The notes under the pieces are model-generated. The model ran no database searches, was not told where the DNA came from, and saw nothing but the letters and a program-made list of their open reading frames with translations. This document shows positions 42,977 to 55,073 of a stretch of 64,000 nt of DNA, piece after piece (positions within the stretch are counted from its first letter, which is position 1; the number at the start of each line of letters is the position of its first letter). Source of the stretch: Stenogyne calaminthoides (taxonomy: Eukaryota > Streptophyta > Magnoliopsida > Lamiales > Lamiaceae); contig JBBCBC010000001.1 in NCBI GenBank assembly GCA_037126765.1, positions 30,674,804 through 30,738,803 on the forward strand, written 5' to 3'. The translations under genes and the position numbers were made by a program.

Positions 42977-44436
42977 TGTAGGTCCCAAACGGGTTTTAGT
43001 GAGGCAGAAGTCTAGAGGGGGGGGTGAATAGACTTCTGAAACTTTTTCGTGGGATCAGGTTTGAATAGCAGGTTGGCTAATCAGAGTGCGTGTGAATCAG
43101 TTTGGACTGATATCCAACTTACTGATCTCCTAAAGCAGATCAGTTCGGTGTCTATCAGTTTAACTGATGTGCGGAAGATAAGTTTAACTCGTGTGAAAAA
43201 TCAGTTTTCTCAAATTAGATTCTAAGTTGTCTATTTTATATCAGATGACAAAGTGCCAAACTGATCAGATCAGTTGTTTGGTGCAAATCTGATCCTGTCT
43301 TAGAATATGCATGTAATAAATAAACAGGTGTGTGCAGATAGTGTAAAACAAATAAAGCAAGCAAAGGCACACAAGATTTTTATAGTGGTTTAGACAACTT
43401 GTTCTACGTCCACTCTTCCCTATCAATAGGGGCACCAACTTAACCAACTGGACTTAGTTTAATGTGTTAGTCCAACACAGTACAACAGATGTTTCAAGAG
43501 TTCTCACTCAACCAATCCCAAAAATCATAAACTAGAAACCCTAGTCTGAAATCTTGCTAAACAAACTTAACCTAACTTTTGGTTTGGGTATAAGATTTGT
43601 TGTGTTCCAATTGGAAATCTATCCTAGTATTTGGGTAGCCTAAAGTTAAATGATAAGATTTCTGTGCTAAGAACTATGGGATGAACACTTAGAAAAATTC
43701 TTCAATTTTGTGTTCTTCATGCGGAAATGTTATTTGCTTGAGCTTGTGAATTATTTCCGTAACCTTTTTATGAAGAATTATCCCATATTTATAGACCTTG
43801 GAATCAAAGAGCCGTTGGAGAGCAATTTGAATTTCAGGCTATTTTTGGTAGCTTGCAGGCGTGATTTGACGTGCTCAAGATGGCCATGCCGTCTCCACGT
43901 ATATTTGTCATTTGTAGTTGTTTGCCCTGATACGCCATATCCTGCATTGTCAGATCCGTACATACGTGTCGACCCCTTAGTGGCTAACAAGTACACTTAT
44001 TCGGCTTCTTGTAAAGCCAACTTTGTTGACATTCTTCTGGTCTGATTTACATCGTATGCCTTGGATAAGTAGATATGCTTATCACTTTTCTGACTAAGCT
44101 TGATCTGATCAATACTCTACTGATCAGTCAACTTGAGTCTTCTGATATGGTTGTCTTAACTTCAACCTATCGACTCTGCTAATGTCTCCATAGAATAGGT
44201 CTTCTGGTATGTTGCGTCTACCGATCTTCTCTTCTGATCCTTGCTTCTGATCTTCGCTTCTGATCTTGACCTAACTTATATATTTTGAGTTCTCCCTTAA
44301 AATTTTACCTAGTCTAATTCATCAGTTGTCTAACATGTTCAGCTGGTTTCCTATCAAAGCATCAGTCGACTAACAGGTTTGACTGGCCTATTACAACTGT
44401 TTTGGAACTTCCATCAAAACTACAAATTTTCCAACA
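42977..44436 (-). repeat. E4 3' LTR
   Basis: 1460 bp with plus-strand ends TGTAGGTCCC and TTTTCCAACA. On the minus strand it starts TGTTGGAAAATTTGTAG after the polypurine tract (AAAAAGGGGGAAAT, complement of 44437-44450). TATAAATA box on the minus strand at 43787-43794. It corresponds to the E1 LTR throughout. Confidence 0.86.
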
Positions 44437-44644
44437 ATTTCCCCCTTTTTGATGGAACCAAAACATTACCCAGAAAGTATACTGAACATAAGTTAAGTAT
44501 CAGTGAAGAAAAGCAGTATATCAGAAGACAATGAGAATTTGTCTTAAGATCAGAAAAGTAGAATATTTCATTAAAGATGTAGGAATTACAAGTACAGAAT
44601 GAAGATATCCTAATCTGATCTTACAAAAAAATCTTCTGATAACT

Positions 44645-47600
44645 TCAATACCTTTCTTCTTCTGGTACAGCACACATCTCAAACAATCTTGCCTTGACTT
44701 CTGCAGCTTTGCTCTCATCGAAGATGTCATCTTGAGCCAGACATTTGTTCAGAGTTGCATTGAAGGCAATCTTGTCTAACCTTCCATCTGGAGTCTTCTT
44801 GTATTCCATGATTTCGACCTCGGGGGCAACTGGTATGCAACTCAGTTTCTTGGCCTGACTCATGATATTGTTATAGAATGTTGGATGCTTATTACTCAAC
44901 CAATCTCTGGATATTTCATCTTTGTCCACATTGGTAGGAATAACTTGATTGATGTAAGCCGAGATATACCATTCACCTTTGATTTGTCTCCATTCTTTCA
45001 CCATGTTCTTATCTGGCTTAACAATCACAATCACATCTCCAGGAAGGACTGGTTCAACAAGATGTGCACCTTCTCTAGATTCAGCTACGAGCCCTTTCTT
45101 CTTCTTCATTCTGTAAGACTTATCAAGGCTTGAAGCTTCTTCTAATCTCTTCTGCCTGTCCAGCTCTGCCTTCTTAAATTATCCAGCTTTCCTTTTGTCA
45201 GCAGGTTTTGATGTTTTTTTTTTCTTTGCAGCAGCAGCTGGTTTCTTGCCCTTCTTGGAACGCTCATCGGATTCAGTAGAGGAAGAGATTACTTCTGCTT
45301 CTTCTAACTCTGCAGCTGCTTGGGCATCTTTCTTTAACCTTTTCTTCTCCAGAGTGATCTGGATCCCAGCTACAAAGTTCTCAACTTGATTTAGCCTTTC
45401 CTGGACTTCAGCATCTTTCTCTTCTTCCCCCTTTTTGGTTCCCTCAAAAAGAGCTTTCAGCTCAGAGCTGAGGTCACCAATCTGCTTTGAAAGATCGTGC
45501 TTTAAATCTTTAAGGGCAGAAGATTCAATACCAGCATCAGGGCTTTCCTTTTCAATTATTGTCAGCACAGAAGTTTGAGCTTTGTCTACTATAGGGCTGA
45601 CTTTATCGAACATATTCTCAAGCTTATCAGCAGCAGAGTTGACTCTCTTTGTAGCACCAGCAAGATCATTTTGCATCTTGGTCAGTTCAGCCATCTTTTC
45701 ATTCATCATCAAAGTGAACTGCTGATTTCTGGTCTCCTCAATCTTGGCCAACTTCTCGTTCACCTCCACCATCTTGTCAGTTGTTGTATCTCTCAATTCT
45801 TCACTTATCCTCGTGCAGTGAGAAGATACATATTCTCTTTTAGTTCGGGTGGCTTTTTCCAATTGCCTTGGCACAAAGAAACTTACATCATCGCGGAACA
45901 TCTGAGCCATGTTCGCTCTGAAAGTGTTCTTGATGTATTTCATGAGATTTTCTTCGAAGGATGGAGAAGTTTGAAGAATCTGCATTACCTGACCTGCTGA
46001 TATCGAGGGGCCTTCGACCTCCATTTATTCAGCTTGACTCCCTCCAGCAGTCAGGTCTATCACGTGCTTGGCTGATTATGCCTTAGCTGACGGGGACTGT
46101 GCCGCATCTCCCACAACAGCTTCATCGGCAAGTTCTTCAAGTTCCTCTATGATCATTATCTCTTTTGTTGTCTTCTCAGTATCAGTCATTTGTTCGAAGA
46201 TTTCTTCAATACGTGGACCACCATCACCAATCTCTTCTTCATCATCAGATTACTTCATTTGCTTCATCGCCCGACTATATTTGACCATTTTGTGGGTAAT
46301 TTCTCTGTGCATTGGGGTGTCCGGCATTCCCAACTGTCTTGTGATCAAGTCGGCCACCGCATCATCAGAAATCAGGTCTGGAGCAGTTTCCACACCAGTT
46401 ATCTTCCTCATCTATAGCTCATACTCAAGAAAGGGACGAATGACACCCTTCTGCTCCAGAATAGTTCCGAAATCTTCAAATTTCTTCAGTCGGATGTCTC
46501 TCTAGGTGAGCACATCAAGGACTGTGGCCTTAGCATCTTGTTTGATGGCCAATTCTGGATATCTATCTTCCAGCATTTTCTCCAGTCGCCGTCTGATAAT
46601 TTTCTCTGTGAAAGAGAGAATTTCTGGTTCTGGCCCGGGTGAGGAGGATGGAGAAAATGGCATAACAAAAAGAGGATCTGGATTTGCTATATGTGGAGTA
46701 GATGAAGTATCCAGATGGTCAGATTCGGTAGATACAGAAGGAACCTGAATGGTCTTCTGCAGAGGCTCAGTCTGAGCAGCACCATGAGATGTAGCCTTGG
46801 AAACCTGACCTGGTCCTCTTGAGGGCAGTTTACTTATGAGAATATCATCATCATCATCTGAATCAGAGGGCTCATCCACCAGCTTCGACTCTTTCTTTTT
46901 CCCTTTTCCTGCAACATCAGCAATAGGTGCTGATTTGATTCTCTTTGCAGCTGGTTGGGCTGGTTCCTTAAGAACTATTCCCTTTTTTGGCTTTCTTGCA
47001 ACAACCTTCCTCTTTTGACCATCTTGTCCCTTTTTGCGGACTTCTGTTGCTGGTTTAATAGCAACCTCATCATCATCATCAGCAAGGCCAAGTATCTGCC
47101 TGTTGATCAACAACATCTTCTTGTGCGCTAGTTTGTAGGGAATCATTTCGTCCTCACTCCAATCTCTGTCCTTCATCAGATCAATCAAGATCAGAGATAC
47201 CTTATGTAGCATTGTAATCTTGGCTGACAACACAACCTTCCTGTTTTCTATCACAAATATGGCTGATTCCTCCAGTAATCTCCTCTTCAGAAATTCCAGC
47301 CAGTTGATCTTGGCCTTATCAATGATAGCAGTCATGATTCGAGCCTTTTCTTGGGTAAAGGCATCCAGGCTATAGGTAATTCCAACAATTACCTTCTGAA
47401 CAATATCAAGTAGGAGCCTATATTTCCGCTTCAACATTGGTTTCTTAAAACCTTTGGTATGTTGAGCATCAGCAGGGCGGAGAAGGTGTTTGATAATTGC
47501 ACTATCTTCTGCAGCGCTATATGCATCAGGCATAATCCCATCCGCCGGAGCTGGAAGCCGGAATATTCTATGAAGATCTTCATCTGTGATATCCAGATGT

Positions 47601-47895
47601 TCCCTTTGTACCTCTGAGTACAATACCCTTTCATGGTCTCTCAAATTGTAAAGGAATTCAAGAGCACCATCTAACATAATTGAATCTGCGCTCGCTGAAC
47701 AATATGTTTTCAGCCCATAATCCTTCAACATTTTTAGAATTTCTAAAGACTCGGGATCTGTGGTCGTTTTGAAATCGACGCACATTTCGTCGATCACCTC
47801 ATCGGCAAAATTCCTAAAGATGGGATCTTCAGGTTCTGGGGAGGCGGGTGAGGCAATGTGCTGTCTCTACAATTTTGTCTTATTTTTGGTGCCAT
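44645..47895 (-). pseudogene. E4 additional ORF (aORF)
   Basis: The same four-part protein as in E1. N-terminal domain with PMLKRKYRLLLDIVQKVIVG and NWLEFLKRRLL; a Lys-rich linker with KRKVVARKPKKG; a helical block with VLDVLT, then RDIRLKKFEDFG; a long coiled coil (about 45900-45400); and a C-terminal domain with IKGEWYISAYINQVIP and WLSNKHPTFYNNI. The best start is ATG at 47895-47893, just after the candidate intron, but one base is missing near 47885 and a TAG follows before the frame at 47797. Amber codons at 46502 and near 46410, 46250, 46075, 46022 and 45179 break the rest. A tail ending VPEEERY reaches the stop at 44645. No membrane segments are seen. Confidence 0.75.
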
Positions 47896-47897
47896 TT

Positions 47898-47996
47898 CTG
47901 CAAGATTTAGATTGTTAGATTTGTGATTTGAGAAAAATGAGCACACAAACACAATCATAGAAATAGAAACCAAGAATATAAACCCTAAGCATTTAC
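47898..47996 (-). other. Candidate 5'-UTR intron of the E4 aORF
   Basis: The minus strand has donor actg|gtaaatg (GT at 47996-47995) and acceptor atcttgcag (AG at 47899-47898), 99 bases with a T-rich 3' end, two bases before the aORF ATG. It sits as in E1. Confidence 0.52.
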
Positions 47997-48140
47997 CAGT
48001 TTATCTTCCAGAGAAATATGGATGTCAACGAAGATAAATAGTGATATGCAGAGTGTTGTGAGTTTTGTGAAAGATTATTACACTTGAGATTTTTGCAGAG
48101 AGATTTTTGTAAATGAAGAAAGTTGGTTTGGTGAACGAAG

Positions 48141-48338
48141 GGTTTTAAAAGGAGAGGGAAAGATATAATCATTTTGAAATAGGGAACCTAAATGATGTCC
48201 AATTGCAATCGACGGTTAGGGTTAAGTGGTTTTTAAAGATGGAGATCGTGCGGTCAAGAAAAATATAGACCACAACTTTTGGATTTTAAAAAGCGTAATT
48301 AATGCATTTAATACATGCGCCTCGCGTCCGCATTTAAT
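48141..48338 (-). promoter_or_regulatory. Candidate internal promoter of the E4 aORF
   Basis: A TATA-like ttttaaaacc reads on the minus strand at 48150-48141. TTTAATGCGGACGC lies at about 48337-48324, about 180 bp upstream, as in E1. Between them the stretches TTTTTAAAATCCAAAAG and gaccgcacgatc are kept in both elements although they encode nothing. Confidence 0.55.
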
Positions 48339-48701
48339 GAATGTCAGTACGACGTCATTTAATTTATATTTAAATGCAGGGTAAAAACCCAATCAACACA
48401 TAAATGAAAACAGAAAGAGCAGGGAATCAGAGATACGTATCTGATTGACTGATATTGTAACCAATCAATTACCACGAGTGTTTGACCATTTATTCCCATC
48501 TGATTGTTTCAGTGTTGATCTTGACTGCTTCTCTAATCCTTAGTCTTTTCCAACAATGTCCTTTTCTGATCAGTTACACTACTGATTCTACTTATCAGTT
48601 GAAGTTCCCCCTTCAACTGTTAACCCTTTTCTGATCAGTTCCTAACTGATCCTTCTTGATCAGTTGAGATTCCATTACTCAACTGATCTTCCCTATTCTA
48701 G

Positions 48702-50117
48702 TCAGTTTCTTAACCAACTGGTCTTGGAGATCAATCCACCAAAGAATTCTGGTGCATCTTCTCCTAAATCCAGAAGTCCTATCTCTTTACATAATTCTCT
48801 GAATCTGACTTCAGCTAGTGGCTTGGTTAAGATATCAGCTCTCTGCTTATCAGTATGGATCTTTTCCATTCTGATATTCTTCTTTTCCATATGATATCTT
48901 ATGAAGTGATGTTTGACGTCCACGTGCTTACATCTTGTATATAGAACTGGATTCTGAGTGATTGCAATAGCACTATTACTGTCACAGAATATAGGCACGT
49001 TCGTAGCTACAATGTTATAATCCCTCAGCTGCTGACTAAGCCAGAGCAATTGGGAATAACATCTTCCCGCGGTCATGTATTCTGCTTCAGTAGTAGATGT
49101 GGCAACAGATGTTTGCTTCTTTGAAAACCAAGAGATCAGTTTACTTCATAAGAACTGACATGTACCTGAGGTTGACTTTCTGTCTATTCTGCAACCTCCA
49201 TAATCAGAATCAGAATACACACTAATCTCTAGATTATCATCTGATGGGTAGAATAAACCAAGGTTTACTGTTCCCTTCAGATACTTAAGAATCCGCTTAG
49301 CTGCTTCTAGGTGGCTTTGCATCGGATTTGCCTGAAATCTGGCACATACACCTACTGCAAATGTTATATCTAGTCTGCTGGCAGCCAGGTATAGTAATGA
49401 TCCAATGAGAGCCATATATTTCTTTCTGATTAGTTTTCTGATCATTTTCATCTGATCCATCTTGAATCCAGTCATCATAGGAATTTTAGCTACCTTACTG
49501 TTCTGAATTCCAAACTTAGCCAACAGATTCCTAGTGTACTTCGCCTGACAGATGAATATCCCTTCTGTACTTTGTTTAACTTGAAGACCCAAAAAGTAAT
49601 TCATCTGACCCATCATGGAAATCTCGAACTTCCCTTGCATCAATTTGCTGAATCTATCACATAAGCTCTTGTTGGGAGATCCAAAGATGATATCGTCCAC
49701 ATATATCTGAGCCATCAGAAAGTCTTCGCCATCTTCTATTCTGAACAAGGTTCTGTCTATGACTCCCTTAGTGAATCCACTGTCTATCAAGAAATGAGAG
49801 AGTGTATCATACCAAGCTCGAGGAGCCTGTTTCAGTCCGTAAAGAGCTTTTCTTAAAAGGTACACCTGGTTGCCTTTTTCAAAGCCAGGAGGTTGTTCGA
49901 CCTAAACTTCCTCTGCTAGTACCTCGTTTAAGAATTCACTCTTTTACATCCATCTGAATCACAGTAAACCCTCTGTGGGCAGCATATACCAGAAACAACC
50001 GAATGGCTTCTAGACGAGCGACTGGTGCAAAGGTCTCATCATAATCAATTCCTTCTGATTGTGAATACCCCTTCGCAACAAGTCTTGCCTTATTTCTGGT
50101 GATGACATTATTCTCAC
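48702..50117 (-). pseudogene. E4 reverse transcriptase and RNase H
   Basis: Begins inside the transcriptase at ENNVITRNKARLVAKGYSQS, with YVDDIIFGSPNKS near 49695 and the RNase H block ending DILTKPLAEVRF and SKTSWLRN. Breaks: a frameshift and stop near 49900-49940 around QMDV, and a stop near 49146. Otherwise almost identical to E1 pol. The upstream part is missing beyond the E5 junction at 50117/50118. Confidence 0.87.
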
Positions 50118-50469
50118 TGTTGGTCCCGGTGCAAACGAGTCTTACATGTGTATGGGGGGAATACACGTGTTCAGTGTTTTTAAAACTTTTTCTTAACTGA
50201 GATCAGAAGGGTCAGGATGTCCTGAGAATTTTGCCCTGAGAAGCACAAATCGCCCTAAGTCAAAGTCTCGAGACAAAGATCCCGAAAGCGACTTTTCGGA
50301 AGCTTCAGATTAGCCCAAATGATCCTGAGTATCTTACTGAATACTCAGTAGAGTTGATTCATTTTGGTAACTATCTGTTCTAGCTAATCAAGAGTGCGGA
50401 ATGTGTTGGCCCTAAGTTTGTTAATACTCATTTTATCTTGCTAAAAATCTCTTCCTTAGTAAAATAGTG
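50118..50469 (-). repeat. E5: inverted LTR end of the E2/E6 family
   Basis: 352 bp equal to the reverse complement of the last part of the E2 3' LTR (about 24070-24457), from TGTTGGTCCCGG to agtaaaatagtg. It joins E4 pol on the left and the first base of the E6 5' LTR on the right. The simplest reading is that a minus-strand element inserted in E4 pol and E6 then inserted in that element's LTR. The rest should lie beyond the right end of the window. Confidence 0.82.
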
Positions 50470-52535
50470 TGTTGGGAGATGAATTTAATAAAATATATAT
50501 GATTTTGATTAGATCCCAAAACCCCTAAGTATGACATGTTCAGAATGATCTTGATAGTTGAGTCAGGATTCATTTTTAGAGTATTCAGGATGTTATCTAC
50601 AAAATGTATAGTCAGCAGATATAGATCAGGATAGATTCAAGACTCAAGAACTCAAGATGTTTAAGAAGACACCGGTTTCAAAGATGAAACTTAAGTTTCA
50701 AGACTCGAGGAAATCGAGAATCAAGACTCGATCGAGAAATCGAATATCTCAAGACTCAAATTAAATCGAGATATCAAGACTCAAGATGATATCGAGGAAC
50801 TCAAGACTCAAAGATGAAGACTCAATATATCACCAAGATATCCAAGACTCGTAAGACGCCAAGACTCGTAAGACCTCAAGACTCAAGACACAAGAATGAA
50901 GATCAAGATCAAGATCAAGAGTATCAAGGCACAAGATTTATCGAAAACTCGCAATGTATCAATGCTCAAGATAACCCTGAATGTTCCGAGGCACTGAAAA
51001 TATATATCTGAAGGATGCAATACTGAAAAGATCGCGATTCCTTAGAAAATAGATATTGCCCAAGACCTTACCATACAGACAAAAGGAACTAAGACAAAGT
51101 GTTGTTAAGGTTATATCAACTCAGAGTTTGTAACCAAAAGAGTCGTTGAAGGTGTCTACCTTTAACTGGAGACAAATGTCAAAAAGAGAAAGATGAAGAC
51201 CATATCGACATCGACAAAGGATGTCATTTGAAAAAAAGATGTCGATGTACAAAAGTTCCAGACTGCAAAAAGTGAAGACCGGCTACATGAAAGGTTATTG
51301 CCTAAAACGTGTTAGGGAGTTTCAAACCCTAAATATAGCCGTTCCTCACACACCATAAGAGGAAACTCATGAAGCTATCTCTCCAACGGATAGTTTTCAA
51401 GAGTGACCTTGGTGTATGCCTATAAATACTGGTGACCCTCTACATTGTAAGGTTACGGGAAATTTATACGCAACTCAAGAGCTCAAACCTATTCTTGCAA
51501 AAGTTAAAGCACTCGAAAAACTTAGAATTTCCCAAGTGCTTCTATATTGAAGAGAGCTCACTAAACTAAGCCTAACTTGATAAGATTTATCCAAAGCTTA
51601 GTCGAGATATCCTAACCCTTTGCATTGTACTTCATTGTAAAGGATATATCATCCTAGTTGGAAACCAACTGAGAAACCCCAAACCCTTGAGAAGGTAGTT
51701 GGAGTGTGTTTGTTGGTGAGAAGAGTTGTAAAGAGTTAGTAAACTACGCGGAGTAGTCAGAAAACACTAGAGGAGAAGTTAGTAAGCTACAGGGGTAGTC
51801 TGAAAGCTTGTTTGTGTTTGAGTAAGTAAACTACAGAGGTAGTCAGAAAGCTCAAGGTCGGGTTGAGTAAGTAAACTCGTGGAGTAGTCGAAAAGCTCGG
51901 GGCGAGTTGAGTAAAAGTAAACTACGCGAGGTAGTCGAAAAGCTCGTAAGATTAGTGAATTTCTCCGAGGATCGAGAGAGTGGAAGTAGGAGCTTGAGTC
52001 TCCGAACCACTATAATTGCCGTGTTGTTTATTGCTTTCCTTACCGTGCTTAATCGCCAGCATTGACTTGTTTTTGAAAGCATACTTTTCATCGATATTCA
52101 GGTTGGAATCAATCCACCGGTTGCATAACCGAATCACGACCTAATCACCATTCCATAAAAGGAAGGTTTTTGAAGAAAGTTTAAAACGCAGTATAAACTA
52201 AAGGGCCAACCATTCCAAGACGAATCGAGTAGCTAGAACAGATAGTTACCAAACCCAACTTACTCTTACCGAGGGTTCAAGAAGTTAGTTATCCGATCCA
52301 AGCAACTCAGGATCTCTGTCACTCAGGACTCGGTTAGGATTATCTCGAGGTATCCGAAAGCGGCTTCGGGATCACCGCCTCGATGAACTTTGACTCGAGC
52401 GATCTGTGCTTCTCAGAACCTAATCTTCAGGATTATCTGACCCAAGCTAACCTCAGTACGAAAAGGTTTTAAAAACACTGAACACGTGTATTCCCCCCCA
52501 TACACGTGAAAGACTTCGTTGCACCGGGACCAACA
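50470..52535 (+). repeat. E6 5' LTR
   Basis: TGTTGGGAGATGAATTTAA to GCACCGGGACCAACA. TATAAATA at 51421-51428. The region 50640-50960 is a run of caagactcaaga words. From about 51860 on, sites that read CAG or CTG in E2 often read CG here. Confidence 0.88.
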
Positions 52536-52537
52536 AG

Positions 52538-52549
52538 TGGTATCGAGCA
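52538..52549 (+). promoter_or_regulatory. E6 primer binding site, one base short
   Basis: TGGTATCGAGCA, where the other elements have TGGTATCAGAGCA. The missing A sits in a CAG, the same change seen throughout this patch. A true change here would weaken tRNA-iMet priming; a read error is more likely. Confidence 0.8.
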
Positions 52550-52667
52550 AAGGGTTCAACTTGACCACCGCTTTGTTGACTAAAGTTTTATTTTCAAATA
52601 TACTTGTGGTCTATCCGAATCGATCTTATTTGTTTGAATTTTTTTCTTTTCAAAAGATCAGATAAAA

Positions 52668-55073
52668 ATGTCTTCTAAAAAACTTCCCATGTTCTCAGTG
52701 GAGAACTATGATCTATGGAGACTGAGAATGCAGGCTCATCTGTATTCCAAACATGAGCGTATGTGGAGAGTGGTCTCTCAAGGGCCATTCCAATTTACTA
52801 TGGTGAATCCCAGAGGAACAAAAGATGAGAGAATTGATCCTAGAGCAGAATTTCCTAAGTCGATGACCAACCCGACTCTCGAGGAGAGAAAGTTAGTCAA
52901 TCTAGACTACATTGCAAAAAGACACACTATACAAAGACAATTGATGATGGTGTGATGGGAATGATCTCTCACCGTAATCTTTGCTAAAGAGATTTGGGAT
53001 ACACTAGGCAGAATGTGCCAAGGCACAGATCATATATAAGAAAACAAACTTTCAGTGGCAATTGGAAAGTTTGATAGTTTTGAAATGGAAGATGGTGAAT
53101 CAATAGACAATTTGGAAGTCAGATTCACTAGCATCATGAATGATCTAAATGCACTTTCGAAAAGAAATATCCACAAAGAGAAGTTGCATTGAAAATTCTT
53201 AGAGGTCTTTCTAAGAAATGGGATATTCATGCAAAGGGTGATTGAAAACACCAAGAACATTAATTCAATGTCATACCAACAAGTCTTCTCTCGAAATGAA
53301 GGCCTATGAATTTGTAATTGATAAGAAATCCAAAAAAGTCGACAAAGAAAGATGATTCATCATCTAGTAAGAATGTGGCTTTAAAAGCCAAAGATAAAAC
53401 CTCAGAAAACTAGAGAGTTCGAGAACCCCATGCCAAAAATCGGGATGAGCTTGAGGAAAAGCTAAAGACCGATGGCAAGGAGGTTTGAAAGACTTAATAA
53501 TAGATTTGGAAAATACAAAAAACTATTACAGAACCACAGTACCGTAAGAAACCCGAGGACGGATCAACCGAGAAGAAGAAGGACTGAAAAGTTCGAGGGA
53601 TCTTCATCCGCAAAGAAGGACTCCAAGTCCAAAGAAGAAAGTGATCGGGATGATGATACCAACAGATGCTATAATTGCCAAAAGAAATGTCACTTCCAAA
53701 GATGATTGTCCAGATTTGAGTGCTAAGGAGAGAAGAGAAAGACAAGCTAAAAGAGACAAGATGTTCTCTAGCAAAAAAGGCCATGGTTGCGAAGAAGAAC
53801 ACTCGAGGAGGGATCTAGCTCTTCGGATGAGATATTCTCGCACAAAGAAAGTGATGACATTTGTCCGATGGCCATTGAGGAGGTAAACACTTCTTTCTCT
53901 CTCATTGTTGCTCCTACACTAGCACAAGAGTTTTCAAGTTCCACCGAAAAAACTATTTTGACCGATGGATTCTTTTGAGAATCGATGAAGGACTATCTTT
54001 GTTTTGCAAGGATCGCTAAATAGAACTCAAGAGCGTAATAAGGAACCGAAAGTCAAAAATCTAAAATGGAAAGACTCTAAAGAATATCAAATCACTTCTC
54101 AATTAATGGGAGCTACTTGATGAACTGGATGTTACGAAAAGTACAACTCTCGAAGAAAGAGAAGTTGATAATGACCCTAACTGAAAAGCTAGAGAAATCC
54201 ACTGAAGAGATTCAGCTAATCAGGACTAAGTTCAATGACCTCTCTGAGAAGCATGAAACTCTACAGAACTGTGAGGATAGTGCACAGAAGATAACTCTAT
54301 TGAATAATGCATCTAATGTAACAGATGAAATTCAGAGTTACTAGAGATCTGTCACTATAAAATCTGGATTGGGATACATTCCAGGGGGAACCTCACAAGG
54401 TCATCTGAATGCTGCATCAAGTAGCAAGAAGACAATCTTTGTAAAACCAATGGCACCCACACTTCAAACTGAAGAAATGCCCAAGGTTGTAGACAAGGAA
54501 AAAGGACCTATGGTCTCAGTAAAACTGAATGATAAGGTTGGAAAGCCCAAACCTCAAGTGAAGGCTAGAAAACCTGAGCACTCAGTTGGAAGGTTTCAGG
54601 CAAGTACTTCAAAGCCTCAGGCTAAGAATGCAAACCTGAAAGGCTCCACACTGAACCATCAGAGGAATCCTCAGATGAGAAACACTCGGCAGAGACATTC
54701 TCAACTGAAGAGACCAAGTCCTCAGTTCACTGAAAGACCCAGATTTCAGTACAGGCAACCTGAACCCCACTTGCCTAAGGGTAAAGGTTACCTAAACCCG
54801 AGTCATCAAAGATTTAGACCGGCTGCACAAAAGCCTAAGCATCTGAACAAAAGGCCTAAACCAAAGAAGAATTCAAAAGCCCATGTTCATGCTAAAGCTA
54901 GCACACATACACAGAAGACTGCTAAGGCACCCAGAGTAGTGAATGTGTATGTTGATGTTTATGGAAGACAAATTAGCCAATCTAAAGTGATTAGAGTTGT
55001 CAGGCAGATTTGGATTCCGAAAGGTACATCTAACCTTGTAGGACCCTACACAAATTGGGTACCTAAGAATTGA
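52668..55073 (+). pseudogene. E6 gag
   Basis: Starts MSSKKLPMFSVENYDLWRL, like E2 gag. The frame is lost after about 90 codons and recovers in pieces. The zinc knuckle is near 53660-53710, with CYNCQKKCHFQ where E2 has CYNCQKKGHFQ, and a frameshift just after. The region 54369-55073 is one open frame encoding the basic tail (RPRFQYRQPEPHLPKGKGYL) and ends at TGA 55071-55073, where E2 also has TGA. TAG at 54342 replaces the CAA seen in E2. Frameshifts in 52900-54100 mostly coincide with CAG/CTG-to-CG changes. Confidence 0.78.

Larger units (their letters stand above)
42977..50117 (-). mobile_element. E4: SIRE-like copia element, relative of E1, 5' part lost
   Basis: Read on the minus strand: pol from inside reverse transcriptase (50117), the spacer with the aORF promoter, the aORF, a polypurine tract and the 3' LTR. 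The pol sequence matches E1 closely and the LTR has the same ends. E5, an inverted LTR stub of the E2/E6 family, cuts it at 50117. Expected target duplication at the LTR side: GAGAG (42972-42976); the partner is not in view. Confidence 0.88.

Noticed and set aside
46068..46505. Plus-strand ORFs across 45195-46750 and 44885-45133
   Set aside because: They are shadows opposite the E4 aORF, whose minus-strand reading matches E1.
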